DNA from: CBDCFL01 sp965216135
GTDB lineage: Bacteria; Pseudomonadota; Alphaproteobacteria; Rhodobacterales; Rhodobacteraceae
Length of the DNA: 64,000 nucleotides
Direction: 5' to 3'
Assembly: GCA_965216135.1 (NCBI GenBank)
Contig: CBDCFL010000024.1
Location: forward strand, 496,001 to 560,000
Below the pieces are notes generated by a model. The model saw nothing but the letters and a program-made list of their open reading frames with translations, searched no databases and had not been told where the DNA came from. Both the position numbers and the translations under genes were made by a program. Positions 34,801-43,011 of this stretch are shown piece by piece; within the stretch, counting starts at the first letter, position 1, and each line of letters starts with the position of its first letter.

Positions 34801-35022
34801 GTGAAAAAAGATACCCATCCCAATTATCACCTGATCGACGTCAAGATGACCAATGGCGACATCGTGCAGATGAAATCGACCTGGGGCGCCGAGGGCGAGA
34901 CGCTGGCGCTCGACGTTGACCCCACGGTCCACCCGGCCTGGACCGGCGGCGGCACGCGGCTGATGGATACCGGCGGGCGCGTGTCCAAGTTCAAAAAGAA
35001 ATACGAAGGGTTGGGGTTTTAA
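34801..35022 (+). CDS. rpmE: 50S ribosomal protein L31
   Basis: The 73-residue protein starts with GTG after GAGCGGGACC. It reads MKKDTHPNYHLIDVKMTNG and ends FKKKYEGLGF. It has no CxxC zinc ribbon, so it is the zinc-independent (C-) form, which is usual for alphaproteobacteria. It is the last gene of the unit, before a strong terminator. Confidence 0.95.
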   Translation: MKKDTHPNYHLIDVKMTNGDIVQMKSTWGAEGETLALDVDPTVHPAWTGGGTRLMDTGGRVSKFKKKYEGLGF

Positions 35023-35044
35023 CCACCTGAGATTTTAGGCCACG

Positions 35045-35070
35045 AAAGCCGCCTTGCGGGCGGCTTTTTT
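35045..35070 (+). terminator. Rho-independent terminator after rpmE
   Basis: AAAGCCGCC, a five-base loop, GGCGGCTTT and a run of six T form a classical intrinsic terminator 23 bases after the rpmE stop. Confidence 0.92.
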
Positions 35071-35122
35071 GTTTGGCGAAATGCCCCATTTGCCGTAGTC
35101 AGGTAAGAAAAACGGGGACAAC

Positions 35123-35936
35123 ATGCCAATCTACATGGACCGCCACGATCTGACCGGGTTCAACCCCGCTCAGGTGGCCGAGGCACATCGCATGGACATG
35201 GAAGTTCAGCATCAATACGGCGTCAAGTTCATGACGTATTGGTTCGACGACGACCGCAAAAGCGGATTTTGCCTGATTGATGCGCCGGACGCCGATGCGG
35301 CAATACGCCTTCACGGCGACACCCACGGCAATATCCCAAAGGATATTATCGAGGTCGATCTGTCGGCGGTCGAGGCTTTTCTTGGCCGAGTCACCGACCC
35401 GAAAAACGAAGCCGTCGAGCAAGCGGCGCTGGTTGATGCGGCTTTTCGCACGGTCATGTTTACCGACATCGTGGGACTCCACTGCCATGACGGCCCGTTT
35501 GGGCGACCAACGGTCGACCGAAATGGTGCGCGCGCATGACGCCATCGTGCGCCGGGCCCTAAAAGACGCATTGGGCCGTGAAGTAAAACATACCGGCGAC
35601 GGGATCATGGCGACATTCGATGAAGCTGACCGCGCGGTCAGCTGTTCGCGCTCGATCCAGTCCGGGATTGATGCCTTTAACATGGCAAGTGCTGAGAAGC
35701 TCAATCTGCGCATTGGCATGGATGCCGGCGAACCGGTGGCCGAAAATGACGATCTTTTCGGCTCGACGGTGCAACTGGCCGCCCGCCTGACGGCGGCGGC
35801 CGATGCCGATACAACATTTGTCACCCAGGCAATCCGTGACCTGGCACCAACCGATGTGCGAATTTTGGAGCGCGGAAATCGTGAGTTGAAAGGGTTTTCA
35901 GATCCGGTACCGGTTTTTGAGGTTGCCTGGCGTTAA
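35123..35936 (+). pseudogene. DUF4242 domain fused to class III adenylate/guanylate cyclase, single frameshift
   Basis: The first 95 residues are a DUF4242 ferredoxin-like domain (MPIYMDRHDLTGFNPAQVAE, YGVKFMTYWFDDDRKSGFC). A cyclase domain follows: VMFTDIVG with metal-binding Asp. At about 35476 one extra base shifts the frame, and STAMTARLGDQRSTEMVR, then HTGDGIMATFDEADRAVSC and FGSTVQLAARLTAA continue in the next frame to the end. Restoring one base gives a complete 270-residue cyclase. The defect could also be a sequencing error. Confidence 0.82.
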
Positions 35937-35992
35937 CGGGGCCTGACGCGGTCGGCAGGAAAAAGCAGACGCCGGGAACTTCATCGCCCCCG

Positions 35993-36198
35993 CCCGGAAC
36001 AAGGCGCGAAGCGCCGCCGGGCAGCGCCCGACCGCCCTTGTCATGCCGGAGGCATGCCAATGTTTGGTGGCGCACCTCCGGAGCGACGGGCGGGCGCTAC
36101 GTCACCGCTTGTCACCCGAACAAACGGAAGATGTGGCGGCACCATAAAGTGATGACCTCAACCCGCACAGGCGCCCACCCACGGTCGGGCGCTGCCCT
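35993..36198 (+). repeat. Dispersed structured repeat, copy R5 (full length)
   Basis: This full copy has GGCGC-GAA-GCGCC, CATGCC-GGA-GGCATG and CACCTCCGGAG hairpins, ACGGGCGGGCGCT, ATGTGGCGGCACCATAAAGT and the closing GGTCGGGCGCTGCCC. The first two stems differ from R3 and R6 at several positions but remain fully paired. Confidence 0.87.
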
Positions 36199-36227
36199 CG
36201 GTCGGGTGACTTGTCTATTTTTGAACC

Positions 36228-36315
36228 AGCCGTCCAATGCCATGCACGGGCATAGCCTGCCCTACCCCTCAATTGCCCCCAAACGAAAAACGCCGCTCCC
36301 TCAGGAACGGCATTC
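36228..36315 (-). terminator. Terminator-bearing repeat, copy B1
   Basis: On the minus strand GCCGTTCC-TGAG-GGAGCGGC is followed by GTTTTT, a good terminator for the small gene at 36342. The 88-bp block around it (beginning CCGTCCAATGCC) is repeated in weaker form at 38168-38249. Confidence 0.7.
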
Positions 36316-36341
36316 TCCAGGCCCACGCCAGCGCGCACATC

Positions 36342-36509
36342 TCACCCCCAATAATGGGGATAGCCAAACATTGTATATTCGCGTTGGTCACAGCGCCATT
36401 CGTCCAACCGGTCGGCGCTGTAATCGCGCCCTTCGCCGCCAGCGTCCGGCACGGGCCCCCACAGCGCTTTTTCCCCGGTAAACAGCCATTTCCAGATCGT
36501 TACCAACAT
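36342..36509 (-). CDS. Small conserved-looking protein of unknown function
   Basis: The 55-residue product reads MLVTIWKWLFTGEKALWGPV, then an Asp/Glu/Arg-rich middle (RDYSADRLDEWRCD) and ends TMFGYPHYWG. It is rich in Trp and Tyr. It starts 3 bases after the stop of the upstream gene that IS1595 has interrupted, so both formed an operon, and a terminator lies just downstream. No family was recognised. Confidence 0.6.
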   Translation of the reverse strand: MLVTIWKWLFTGEKALWGPVPDAGGEGRDYSADRLDEWRCDQREYTMFGYPHYWG

Positions 36510-36695
36510 CGTTCAATCCTCCAGAAAATATGAAAGTTGTTCCAAGAACCCGTATTTGCGCATGAATGCGTCGCCCTCGGGGGTGCGGGACGCTTTGCGC
36601 AATCCGTCCAGGTCCCAGACGTCGCCAACAATCGCGATCTGGTGCGCATCTTCCGGGTCGCGCAGCATTTTCGGGGTCGCACTGTAAGCGCCGAA

Positions 36696-37808
36696 CCGTG
36701 CCTATCCGGTTGTCACCCACACCCACTACATCTAGGGTGCTCCCAGTCGCCCGAGTAAAGCTCGGCGTAAGTGGGAGCGGTGACATCGCCAGCGATTCCG
36801 AGCAGGGACCGGAAGGCGTTGAACGGGCAGAACCGCCTGTTGAAGCGGAAGGTGAACTCGTTGAGGTAGGCTTGGAGGTGCTGGTGGCTCACGCCGTGAT
36901 GAATGCCACTCAGCCACGTCTTCAGGTTGGCGAAGACGAGATGAATGATCGGCAGATACTCCTCAGCGACCTGGGAGTTGCCTCGCTCGGCGACGGCGAG
37001 GTGTTTGTAGCCGCGCTTGGCGAGGCTGGTATAGCCGGACCAATCGTCGGTGATGACCGACGCACCCGAAGTAACGGCGCCCTCGACAAAGCCGCAGAGC
37101 GATTCCGCGCTGCGGTCTGGCACGACAGCGAGTCGGACACGTCCGGCGTAGCGACCGCCCTTCCGCTTATCGAGCTTGGTTCCCGGCTTGCGCTGTCGCA
37201 CTTCAACGGCGCTGGCGACAAGAAGCTTGTGGTGAACGCCCCGGCCCTTGCCGCGCGTGCGGCCGCCGACCCAGGTTTCGTCGACTTCGACATGGTCGCA
37301 GGCCTCGCTGCCGATGCGGTCCTGATCCGGCCGAACCATACCAGCGCGGAGCTTGTGGAGGATCTGAAAGGCGGTTTCGTAACGGGAAAGCCCGACCTGG
37401 CGCTGGAACTGTGTGGCAGACATGCCGGGCGTCTGGCTGGCAACCAGATAGGCCGCCCAGAACCATACGCCCAGCGACGTATGGGAGCGCTCCATGACCG
37501 TCCCCGCCGTCAGCCCGGTGTCGCGGCGGCACTTTCGACAGCGCAAGACGCCGGGCCGGCTGGTGAAGCGGAACGGCTCTGCCGCCGTCTGGCAATGGGG
37601 GCAGACGAACCCGTCACCCCACCGCGCCTTCTCCAGGTAGGCGGCACAGGCCGCGTCATCCGGGAAAAGTCGTTGAAACTCGGGAAGCGACCGCGGAAAC
37701 GAAAGGTCTTCGCGCTGCGGAACATCCATCCCCGCTTCGTCCGCCTCCCGAGCCACTCGACGCCATACCCTACATATAGTGGGTGTGGGTGACAACCGGA
37801 TAGGCACG
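36696..37808 (-). mobile_element. IS1595-family insertion sequence
   Basis: A 1113-bp element with near-perfect inverted repeats reading inward CCGTGCCTATCCGGTTGTCA and continuing CCCACACCCACTA. The flanks GCGCCGAA (36688-36695) and GTGCCGAA (37809-37816) form an 8-bp target duplication with one difference. It carries one intact transposase. The insertion splits a small gene. Confidence 0.88.
36713..37729 (-). CDS. IS1595-family transposase
   Basis: The 338-residue transposase is intact. An N-terminal zinc ribbon (FVCPHCQTAAEPF, LRCRKCRRDTGL) precedes the DDE-like domain: VEVDETWVGGRTRGKGRGVH, VITDDWSGYTSL, then the H/N-containing helix HLVFANLKTWLSGIHHGVSH and the end FTFRFNRRF. The start was set at MDVPQREDLSF (37729); the longer open frame upstream belongs to the interrupted host gene. 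Confidence 0.9.
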   Translation of the reverse strand: MDVPQREDLSFPRSLPEFQRLFPDDAACAAYLEKARWGDGFVCPHCQTAAEPFRFTSRPGVLRCRKCRRDTGLTAGTVMERSHTSLGVWFWAAYLVASQTPGMSATQFQRQVGLSRYETAFQILHKLRAGMVRPDQDRIGSEACDHVEVDETWVGGRTRGKGRGVHHKLLVASAVEVRQRKPGTKLDKRKGGRYAGRVRLAVVPDRSAESLCGFVEGAVTSGASVITDDWSGYTSLAKRGYKHLAVAERGNSQVAEEYLPIIHLVFANLKTWLSGIHHGVSHQHLQAYLNEFTFRFNRRFCPFNAFRSLLGIAGDVTAPTYAELYSGDWEHPRCSGCG

Positions 37809-38000
37809 GTGCCGAACATCTTGTCGCGCTCCGCCTCATATTCGGCGATTTTCGATAAATCCGGCACCTCGGCGATGCGCGCAATTGAAACGGCGAACGC
37901 CCCGCGTGACGGTCTGGCGCATGTGTTCGTGGATTTCATGATGCAGCATGAGTTCAGCAGCCTGCCCGGTCTCACGCCGGCCTAGATCGGCACGTCCGCC

Positions 38001-38043
38001 GTGCACTCAGTTAACCACGCTTTTCGCGCAAAACGTGCCCGAC
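38001..38043 (+). repeat. Repeat C, copy 1 (GTTAACCACGCTTTTCGCG)
   Basis: The sequence GTGCACTCAGTTAACCACGC and the following TTTTCGCG recur at 38675-38719 with a few changes. It contains the GTTAACC motif and could be a small promoter-type repeat. Nothing else is seen in 38044-38100. Confidence 0.65.
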
Positions 38044-38100
38044 TGCAGACGTCTTCTGAATTTCAGCTTTGCCGGGGTGGAGTGGGCACTGGCCGGGGCC

Positions 38101-38128
38101 GGCGGCACGTGCCGTGCCTTGTTCCGGG
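38101..38128 (-). repeat. Dispersed structured repeat, fragment R9
   Basis: Only the terminal module remains, in reverse orientation: GGCGGCACGTGCCGTGCCTT followed by GTTCCGGG. Read on the other strand it matches the opening of R7 (GGCAC/GTGCC). Confidence 0.65.
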
Positions 38129-38167
38129 CAAGGGTGGTTTGATCGAACGCAAAAAAGGGCTCAGTCC

Positions 38168-38249
38168 GGCCGTCCAATGCCTTGCACCGGCATGGCCGGC
38201 GTCAATAGCCTCCCAAGCGAATAACGCCGCTCACTCAGCAACGGCATTG
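38168..38249 (-). repeat. Terminator-bearing repeat, degenerate copy B2
   Basis: GGCCGTCCAATGCCTTGCAC and the later ACGCCGCTC..CTCAG..AACGGCATT match B1 at 36228-36315. The stem is shorter and the T-run is interrupted (GTTATT), so terminator function is doubtful. 38250-38430 holds nothing recognisable. Confidence 0.6.
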
Positions 38250-38430
38250 GGTTGGTGTATTTTTGAATACGAGTCCAACAATCGAGTGGATTTCCGTGAC
38301 CGATACTCTCAAATGCGCGTATCGATATTCCACCGGCGTTCTCGTCGTTGCTGAATTATTTTGACAAACTAAGATCTTGCACTAACGGGAATATACAAGA
38401 ACAGCACTTTGTCAGGATCGTCCGGCTGAC

Positions 38431-38631
38431 ATGAAACATGAGGATGCCGTCGAGCTGACATTAGCAATTTTTGCCGCCCTTCAGGGGGCCGCGCAGTACT
38501 GCATCATACCTGTGGCGGACCTGGAAAGCCTGCCTGATGACGTGCGCCAACTATATGAAGGCGGCACATTCGAGGCGACGTTTTCTCGCACAGCAGGGTT
38601 CATTTTCAAAGGTGCCGCCGATGCGCCATGA
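38431..38631 (+). CDS. Possible small protein
   Basis: The 66-residue frame reads MKHEDAVELTLAIFAALQGA, then ESLPDDVRQLYEGGTFEATF. Composition is protein-like (amphipathic helix, acidic loop) and no opposing frame is better. There is no clear ribosome-binding site and no family was recognised. It may be a remnant. Confidence 0.35.
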   Translation: MKHEDAVELTLAIFAALQGAAQYCIIPVADLESLPDDVRQLYEGGTFEATFSRTAGFIFKGAADAP

Positions 38632-38674
38632 CACCGGCGACGGTGCATGACCCTTACACTTTGCCATGGTCACC

Positions 38675-38719
38675 GTGCGCTCTGTTAACCACGCTTTTCG
38701 CGTCAAAAACTTGCCCGAC
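38675..38719 (+). repeat. Repeat C, copy 2
   Basis: GTGCGCTCTGTTAACCACGC then TTTTCGCG matches copy 1 at 38001-38043. It lies 25 bp upstream of the short frame that leads into the Rieske operon, so it could hold promoter elements. Confidence 0.6.
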
Positions 38720-38743
38720 GGATAGCCGACAGGAGTCCGACGC

Positions 38744-38929
38744 ATGTCAGACAGCTCTAAATCTCCTCGGTTCAACGCGTTAACCATGATTCGCGCCCGA
38801 AGTCCGAAATTGCCGCAATTCCGGGTTTTACCCCTCGCGCAGCGATCCATTGCCAGCCTCACCGCGCAGGTCGCATTCGCGCTAGAACCGGTGGCTGAAT
38901 ACTGCTCAATGGCGGGCAAGGGGCTGTGA
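38744..38929 (+). CDS. Possible leader ORF before the Rieske operon
   Basis: The 61-codon frame (MSDSSKSPRFNALTMIRARS to EYCSMAGKGL) ends in a TGA that overlaps the ATG of the Rieske gene (TGATG). The overlap suggests translational coupling, but the product shows no domain. It may be a fortuitous frame through a promoter region. Confidence 0.3.
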   Translation: MSDSSKSPRFNALTMIRARSPKLPQFRVLPLAQRSIASLTAQVAFALEPVAEYCSMAGKGL

Positions 38930-40041
38930 TGATCGACCTATCCGCGCTTGGAAAATGGGCTGACAGCACGGCCTCCCCCGCGCCGGGCCTGCCGGCCTGG
39001 GCCTACACCAGCGACGCGATGTGGCAGGCCGAATGCGGCACGGTTCTGGCCGACACCTGGGTCTGCGTTGGCTTTGCCCATGAGATGCCAAACCCCGGCG
39101 ATGCGATGCCGGTGACGGTTGCGGGCAGGCCGGTCCTGATCCTGCGCAATGGTGCGCACGAGATCGCCGCCTTTCACAACGTCTGTCGCCATCGCTGCCT
39201 GCAACTGGTTGACAAACCAATAAATTTAGGCAAGCTGATCCGCTGCCCCTATCACGCCTGGGCTTACGGACTGGACGGAAAATTGCGCGCCAGCCCGCAT
39301 TTCGGCGGCACGGACGTGCATCAACCGGACGGTTTTGAGCCTGCCGAACACGGCCTGATCCCGGTCAGAACCCACGTCTGGCACGACTCGATATTCGTCA
39401 ATCTCAGCGGCGATGCGCCCGAATTTGACGACTACGCTGCGCCGCTGATCGCGCGGCTCGCGGGCGTTGATCTGGCGAAGGCAGAGCCCGTCGCTGTGCT
39501 GGATTTCGGCGAGATCGCCGCCAACTGGAAGCTGATCATGGAGAACTTCATCGAGCCCTATCACGTTCAATTCGTTCATGCTTCAACGACCAGCCAGCCC
39601 TTGTCGGACCATTACACCATCGTCGATGGCGTCTGCCTTGGCAGCGCCGTCGATCTGGACCAAGAGGCCGGAGCGCAAGGCAGCCTCGCCGTCAGTTCGC
39701 GCTACCTGACGCTGTTCCCGAATTTCATCGTCGGGCGATATTTCCCTGACCAGCTGGGGGTTTACCTGAACGTGCCGCTCGGCCCCGGCGTGACGGCACA
39801 AAGGCGGGCGATCTATGCGACCGAGGGGCAGGATTTGTCGCCAGCCGAAGTTGAAGGGCTGAAAAAACTCTGGTGGGATGTGCATAAAGAGGATCACGCG
39901 ATGGTCGAGCGTTTGCAGACCGGCCGCGCCTCACCCGTGGCCGATGCTGGCGGGGTATTGTCGCCGCATTGGGAGGATTCAGTGCGGGCGTTTCAGGAGC
40001 TGGTGGCCCACGGCGTCATGAAGGGGCAGAGCAATGACTGA
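38929..40041 (+). CDS. Rieske non-heme iron oxygenase, alpha subunit
   Basis: The 370-residue protein has the Rieske centre C86-x-H88 and C106-x2-H109 (NVCRHRCLQL, IRCPYHAWAYGLDG). The catalytic domain has NWKLIMENFIEPYHVQFVH, supplying the bridging and iron-binding residues. It would oxygenate an aromatic or quaternary-amine substrate with electrons from a separate reductase, which is not encoded nearby. The start at ATG 38929 has AAGGGG at good spacing. It overlaps the next gene by 8 bp. Confidence 0.9.
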   Translation: MIDLSALGKWADSTASPAPGLPAWAYTSDAMWQAECGTVLADTWVCVGFAHEMPNPGDAMPVTVAGRPVLILRNGAHEIAAFHNVCRHRCLQLVDKPINLGKLIRCPYHAWAYGLDGKLRASPHFGGTDVHQPDGFEPAEHGLIPVRTHVWHDSIFVNLSGDAPEFDDYAAPLIARLAGVDLAKAEPVAVLDFGEIAANWKLIMENFIEPYHVQFVHASTTSQPLSDHYTIVDGVCLGSAVDLDQEAGAQGSLAVSSRYLTLFPNFIVGRYFPDQLGVYLNVPLGPGVTAQRRAIYATEGQDLSPAEVEGLKKLWWDVHKEDHAMVERLQTGRASPVADAGGVLSPHWEDSVRAFQELVAHGVMKGQSND

Positions 40042-40450
40042 GCAGAATTTTCGACTGGCGCACACGATGATGCGGGTACGCGATCTGGACGCCTCACTGG
40101 AATTTTACTGTGGAATCCTGGGGATGCAGGTCCTGCGCCGCACCGACTACCCGGGTGGGCGGTTTACCAACACCTTCATCGGCTATGGTCCCGAGGCCGA
40201 GTATCCGACGCTGGAGTTGACCCACAACTGGGATCAGGAAGCGCCGTATGAAAAAGGCGACGGCTGGGGCCATATTTGCATCGAGACGGAAGATGTCTAT
40301 GCGGCCTGCGAGGCACTGGCCGCCAAGGGCGTGACCATCACGCGCCCGCCGGGGCCAATGAAAAGCGGCACCCGCGTCATCGCCTTTTGCGAAGACCCGG
40401 ACGGCTACAAGGTCGAATTGAACGAGAGTATTCTGAAGATGAACAAATAA
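40034..40450 (+). CDS. Glyoxalase I / VOC-family protein
   Basis: The 138-residue product matches lactoylglutathione lyase in length and motifs: AHTMMRVRDLDASLEFYCG, LELTHNWDQ, GWGHICIETEDV, and the end FCEDPDGYKVELNE. The four metal ligands (His, Glu, His, Glu) are present. It might detoxify methylglyoxal, but within this operon it could act on an oxygenase product. It overlaps the Rieske gene. Confidence 0.85.
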   Translation: MTEQNFRLAHTMMRVRDLDASLEFYCGILGMQVLRRTDYPGGRFTNTFIGYGPEAEYPTLELTHNWDQEAPYEKGDGWGHICIETEDVYAACEALAAKGVTITRPPGPMKSGTRVIAFCEDPDGYKVELNESILKMNK

Positions 40451-40459
40451 GGGACAAAC

Positions 40460-40861
40460 ATGGGCAACAAACCACAGCACTACAATTTCAAGGACATCGA
40501 GCACCGGCTGACGACGCTGGAACCGGGCCAGACCTATATCAAACCGTTCGTGACCTCTGCGGTCAGCGACACCATGTGCGGCGGCCTCAATTTCCTGAAC
40601 GCGGTCAAGGTGCCGTGGGACCTGACGTGCGACGAGATCATCTATTGCATGTCCGGCACGTTCCGGCTGGTCTGCGACGGCGAGGAATACATCTGCAACC
40701 CCGGCGATGTCCTCTACATCCCGCGCGACAACCACATTTCCTACGAATGCGACGAGACCTGCGTGATATTCTACGCCGCCTATCCGCACGACTGGAAAGC
40801 GAAGGCCGGGATTACCTTTGTGCCGGGGATTGATCCGGAGGATATGGGAGTCGTGGGGTAA
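40460..40861 (+). CDS. Cupin-domain protein (EutQ-like)
   Basis: The 133-residue single-domain cupin reads CDEIIYCMSGTFRLVCDG and NPGDVLYIPRDNHISYECDE, the two cupin motifs. It resembles the ethanolamine-utilisation EutQ cupin. It is the third gene of the Rieske-VOC-cupin operon, 9 bases after the VOC gene. The role is unknown; a small sugar or amine binding or isomerising function is possible. Confidence 0.8.
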   Translation: MGNKPQHYNFKDIEHRLTTLEPGQTYIKPFVTSAVSDTMCGGLNFLNAVKVPWDLTCDEIIYCMSGTFRLVCDGEEYICNPGDVLYIPRDNHISYECDETCVIFYAAYPHDWKAKAGITFVPGIDPEDMGVVG

Positions 40862-40887
40862 TCCCTAAATTACTCAACTCATCAAAA

Positions 40888-41361
40888 CTAAAAAAGTTGG
40901 ATGAAGGTCACCAAGGTGATGATCGCTCCCATCACGTATATGGCGGCCCACACCGGCCGAGTTAAAGTTGACCAGTATATTCTCAAACGATCTCTATGCG
41001 CGGGGACAATCGCTTTGGGCGCTCCATCGTAAATCAATGGACCTCCGGTCAGGGACTTTAGATCACCGGTTGATATTTTCCAGCCGTCTTTCAGTATGAA
41101 CTTTTCAGGATGACCTTCAACTTGCATTCGGTCCCGATCCACAGGTGTTGGCCAAACAATGCCTTGCTCCGAGGCTGCCCAATTCATCATACCACGATAG
41201 ATCGTAATGACCTCAAACTTAGGCGGTTGGAAAAGCTCGATAAAATATTGGACGTATGACGTTTGCTTGCGTCGAATTAGCCGGTTCTCAACGTCAACTT
41301 CCCAATTCTCCCAGAATCGATTGATGTGCCATTGGACGCTATTCTCTGAGTCAGTAGCCAA
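40888..41361 (-). CDS. Membrane-anchored protein of unknown function
   Basis: The 157-residue product has a soluble N-terminal part (QWHINRFWENWEVDVENRLI) and one C-terminal membrane span (PVWAAIYVMGAIITLVTFIQ), so it is tail-anchored. It converges with the cupin gene. AT content is higher than in its neighbours (about 48% GC by eye), suggesting transfer. No family was recognised. Confidence 0.65.
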   Translation of the reverse strand: MATDSENSVQWHINRFWENWEVDVENRLIRRKQTSYVQYFIELFQPPKFEVITIYRGMMNWAASEQGIVWPTPVDRDRMQVEGHPEKFILKDGWKISTGDLKSLTGGPLIYDGAPKAIVPAHRDRLRIYWSTLTRPVWAAIYVMGAIITLVTFIQLF

Positions 41362-41466
41362 ATGCTTTCTCTCAGCTTTAGAATTCGAAACGAAGTATTA
41401 TCATTCTGTCTAATTTGCCAGCACAGATTGCACTCTCGTTCCCGGGCGGTCGCGGCCACCGTTTTA

Positions 41467-41670
41467 CCCGGAATCAAGGCTCAGAGAGCCGCCGGGCAGC
41501 GCCCGACCGCCCTGTCTCGCCGGAGGCGAGCCAAATCCAAAAGGCGCACCTTTGGTGCGACGGGCGGGCGCTTTTGCGATGTCGGTCACCCGACAAATGG
41601 CGGATGTAGCGGCACCATAAAGTGCAGACCTCAACTGTTACGGCGCCCACCCGCGGTCGGGCGCTGCCCT
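41467..41670 (+). repeat. Dispersed structured repeat, copy R6 (full length)
   Basis: This copy has GGCTC-AGA-GAGCC, CTCGCC-GGA-GGCGAG, GCACCTTTGGTGC, ACGGGCGGGCGCT, ATGTAGCGGCACCATAAAGT, GCAGACCTCAA and GGTCGGGCGCTGCCCT. It lies directly before the IS630 element. Confidence 0.87.
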
Positions 41671-41687
41671 ATGTTGTGAGACTAATA

Positions 41688-42845
41688 CCAACGGCCTTAT
41701 AGAATGACGCTTTTTGCGTATTCGCGTCAGGTTATGTTTTGAACGGTCTCTTTGTCTTCGGCGAAGAAGTTCCACGCGTCGCAGCACTTCTCGACGATGT
41801 GGTCGTAACTGTCGAAGATGGAGATGGCGAGTTTGTTGGCGCGCAGGTAGGCCCAGACGTTTTCGATCGGGTTGAGTTCCGGCGCGTATGGCGGCAGGGG
41901 GAGAAGTGTGATGTTGTCGGGGGTGCATAGTGCCTTTGAACCGTGCCAGCCTGCGCCATCAAGCACGATTACGGCATGTGCCCCTGGAACGACGGTTTTG
42001 GCGATTTCGGCGAGGTGTTCATTCATCGCCTGCGTATCGGCAAAGGGCATGACGAGGGCGGCGGCAGCGGCGCGTTCCGGACAGACGGCTCCAAATATGT
42101 AAGCCCATTTGTAGCGAGTATCACGTGGCGCGCGCGGGCGGGTTCCGCGCCTGGCCCAAACACGGGTGAGCGTTCCCTGCTGTCCGATCCTCGCTTCATC
42201 CTGGAACCAGATTTCCAGTGGTTTGCCGCGGGCTTCAGGCGGCAGTGCCGCCGCTACCAGCTGCGCGAAGTTTTTTTTTGAACGCCGCCTGTGCGGCCGG
42301 ATCCGATTGAGGATGTGCGGGGCGCACCGAAAGCCGCCTGAACCCAAGTTCGGCAAGCTGTTTGCCTACCGTGCGCTCATGCATGACAACACCGAAGCGC
42401 TCTTTGATCAGGTGCTTCAGGTCGATACGCCGCCAACGCACCACGCGGTCCACCTCAGGGTCAGGACCCGCGCGAACGATCTCGGAAAGTTCCGCCTTCT
42501 GCGCGGCGCTCAGGTAAGGCGTGCGCCCTGGTGCCGTGTGGTTCGACAGGCCCGCAAGCCCCCCGGCATTGTAACGATACACCCAGTCGCGCAAGGTTTG
42601 CCGGTCCATCCCGCAGCTCCGCGCCGCCGCCGCGCGGTCCGACCCTTCCATAACCAACGCAATCGCCAACATCCTCCGCGCTGCCTTCGCATCCGTTGAC
42701 CTCGTCGCCGACGCGCGAAGGTCCCTCGCCGATAAATCCAACCGTGTAACCGCAACTGTCATGGGTCTCTCCTGCTTGTAGCAGAAGCGAATCACAACCG
42801 AGACGAAAAGGGAATCCCAAAAGCGTCACGCATAATGGCCCTTGG
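41688..42845 (-). mobile_element. IS630-family insertion sequence
   Basis: A 1158-bp element with inverted repeats CCAACGGCC..ATGACGCTTTTT at the left and CCAAGGGCC..TGACGCTTTTGG read inward at the right. TA dinucleotides flank both ends (41686-41687, 42846-42847), the IS630 target duplication. The transposase is split in two frames at a run of nine A. Confidence 0.87.
41727..42762 (-). CDS. IS630-family transposase, two frames joined at an A9 run
   Basis: The first frame (from 42762, MTVAVTRLDLSARDLRASA) contains the helix-turn-helix AAARSCGMDRQTLRDWV and the second HTH RTVGKQLAELGFRRL. At 42271-42279 nine A on the coding strand must be read as eight to enter the catalytic frame: FKKNFAQLV, then WFQDEARIGQQGTLTRVW, VIVLDGAGWHGS and PELNPIENVWAYLR, supplying Asp, Asp and Glu. 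Transcript slippage on the A-run is the usual IS630 route, so the element may be active. Confidence 0.85.
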
Positions 42846-43011
42846 TATAATCTATCGCCGCATTCGCCGGGACCGGAAAAAATGTCGCAACTTGGGTGGA
42901 CCAGCTGGTTGTGATCGCGAATGCGGTTTCGGTCCCGCAATGGCAATCAGCGACCACGACAGATACAGAGAGCAGGCTACCCCCGCCGCGTCTCTGCATG
43001 CGAGGTTCATC

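Larger units (their letters stand above)
36513..37939 (-). pseudogene. Unknown protein interrupted by an IS1595-family element
   Basis: The upstream part (37817-37939) reads FAVSIARIAEVPDLSKIAEY, then ERDKMFG. After the IS the frame continues AYSATPKMLRDPEDAHQIAI, then VGDVWDLDGLRKASRTPEGD and ends LEQLSYFLED. Removing the element and one copy of the 8-bp duplication gives an uninterrupted protein of about 100 residues. It shares an operon with the 55-residue gene. The function is unknown. Confidence 0.72.

Noticed and set aside
36566..37792. 408-codon plus-strand frame over the IS1595 transposase
   Set aside because: The minus-strand frame has clear transposase motifs; the plus frame is a GC-driven shadow.
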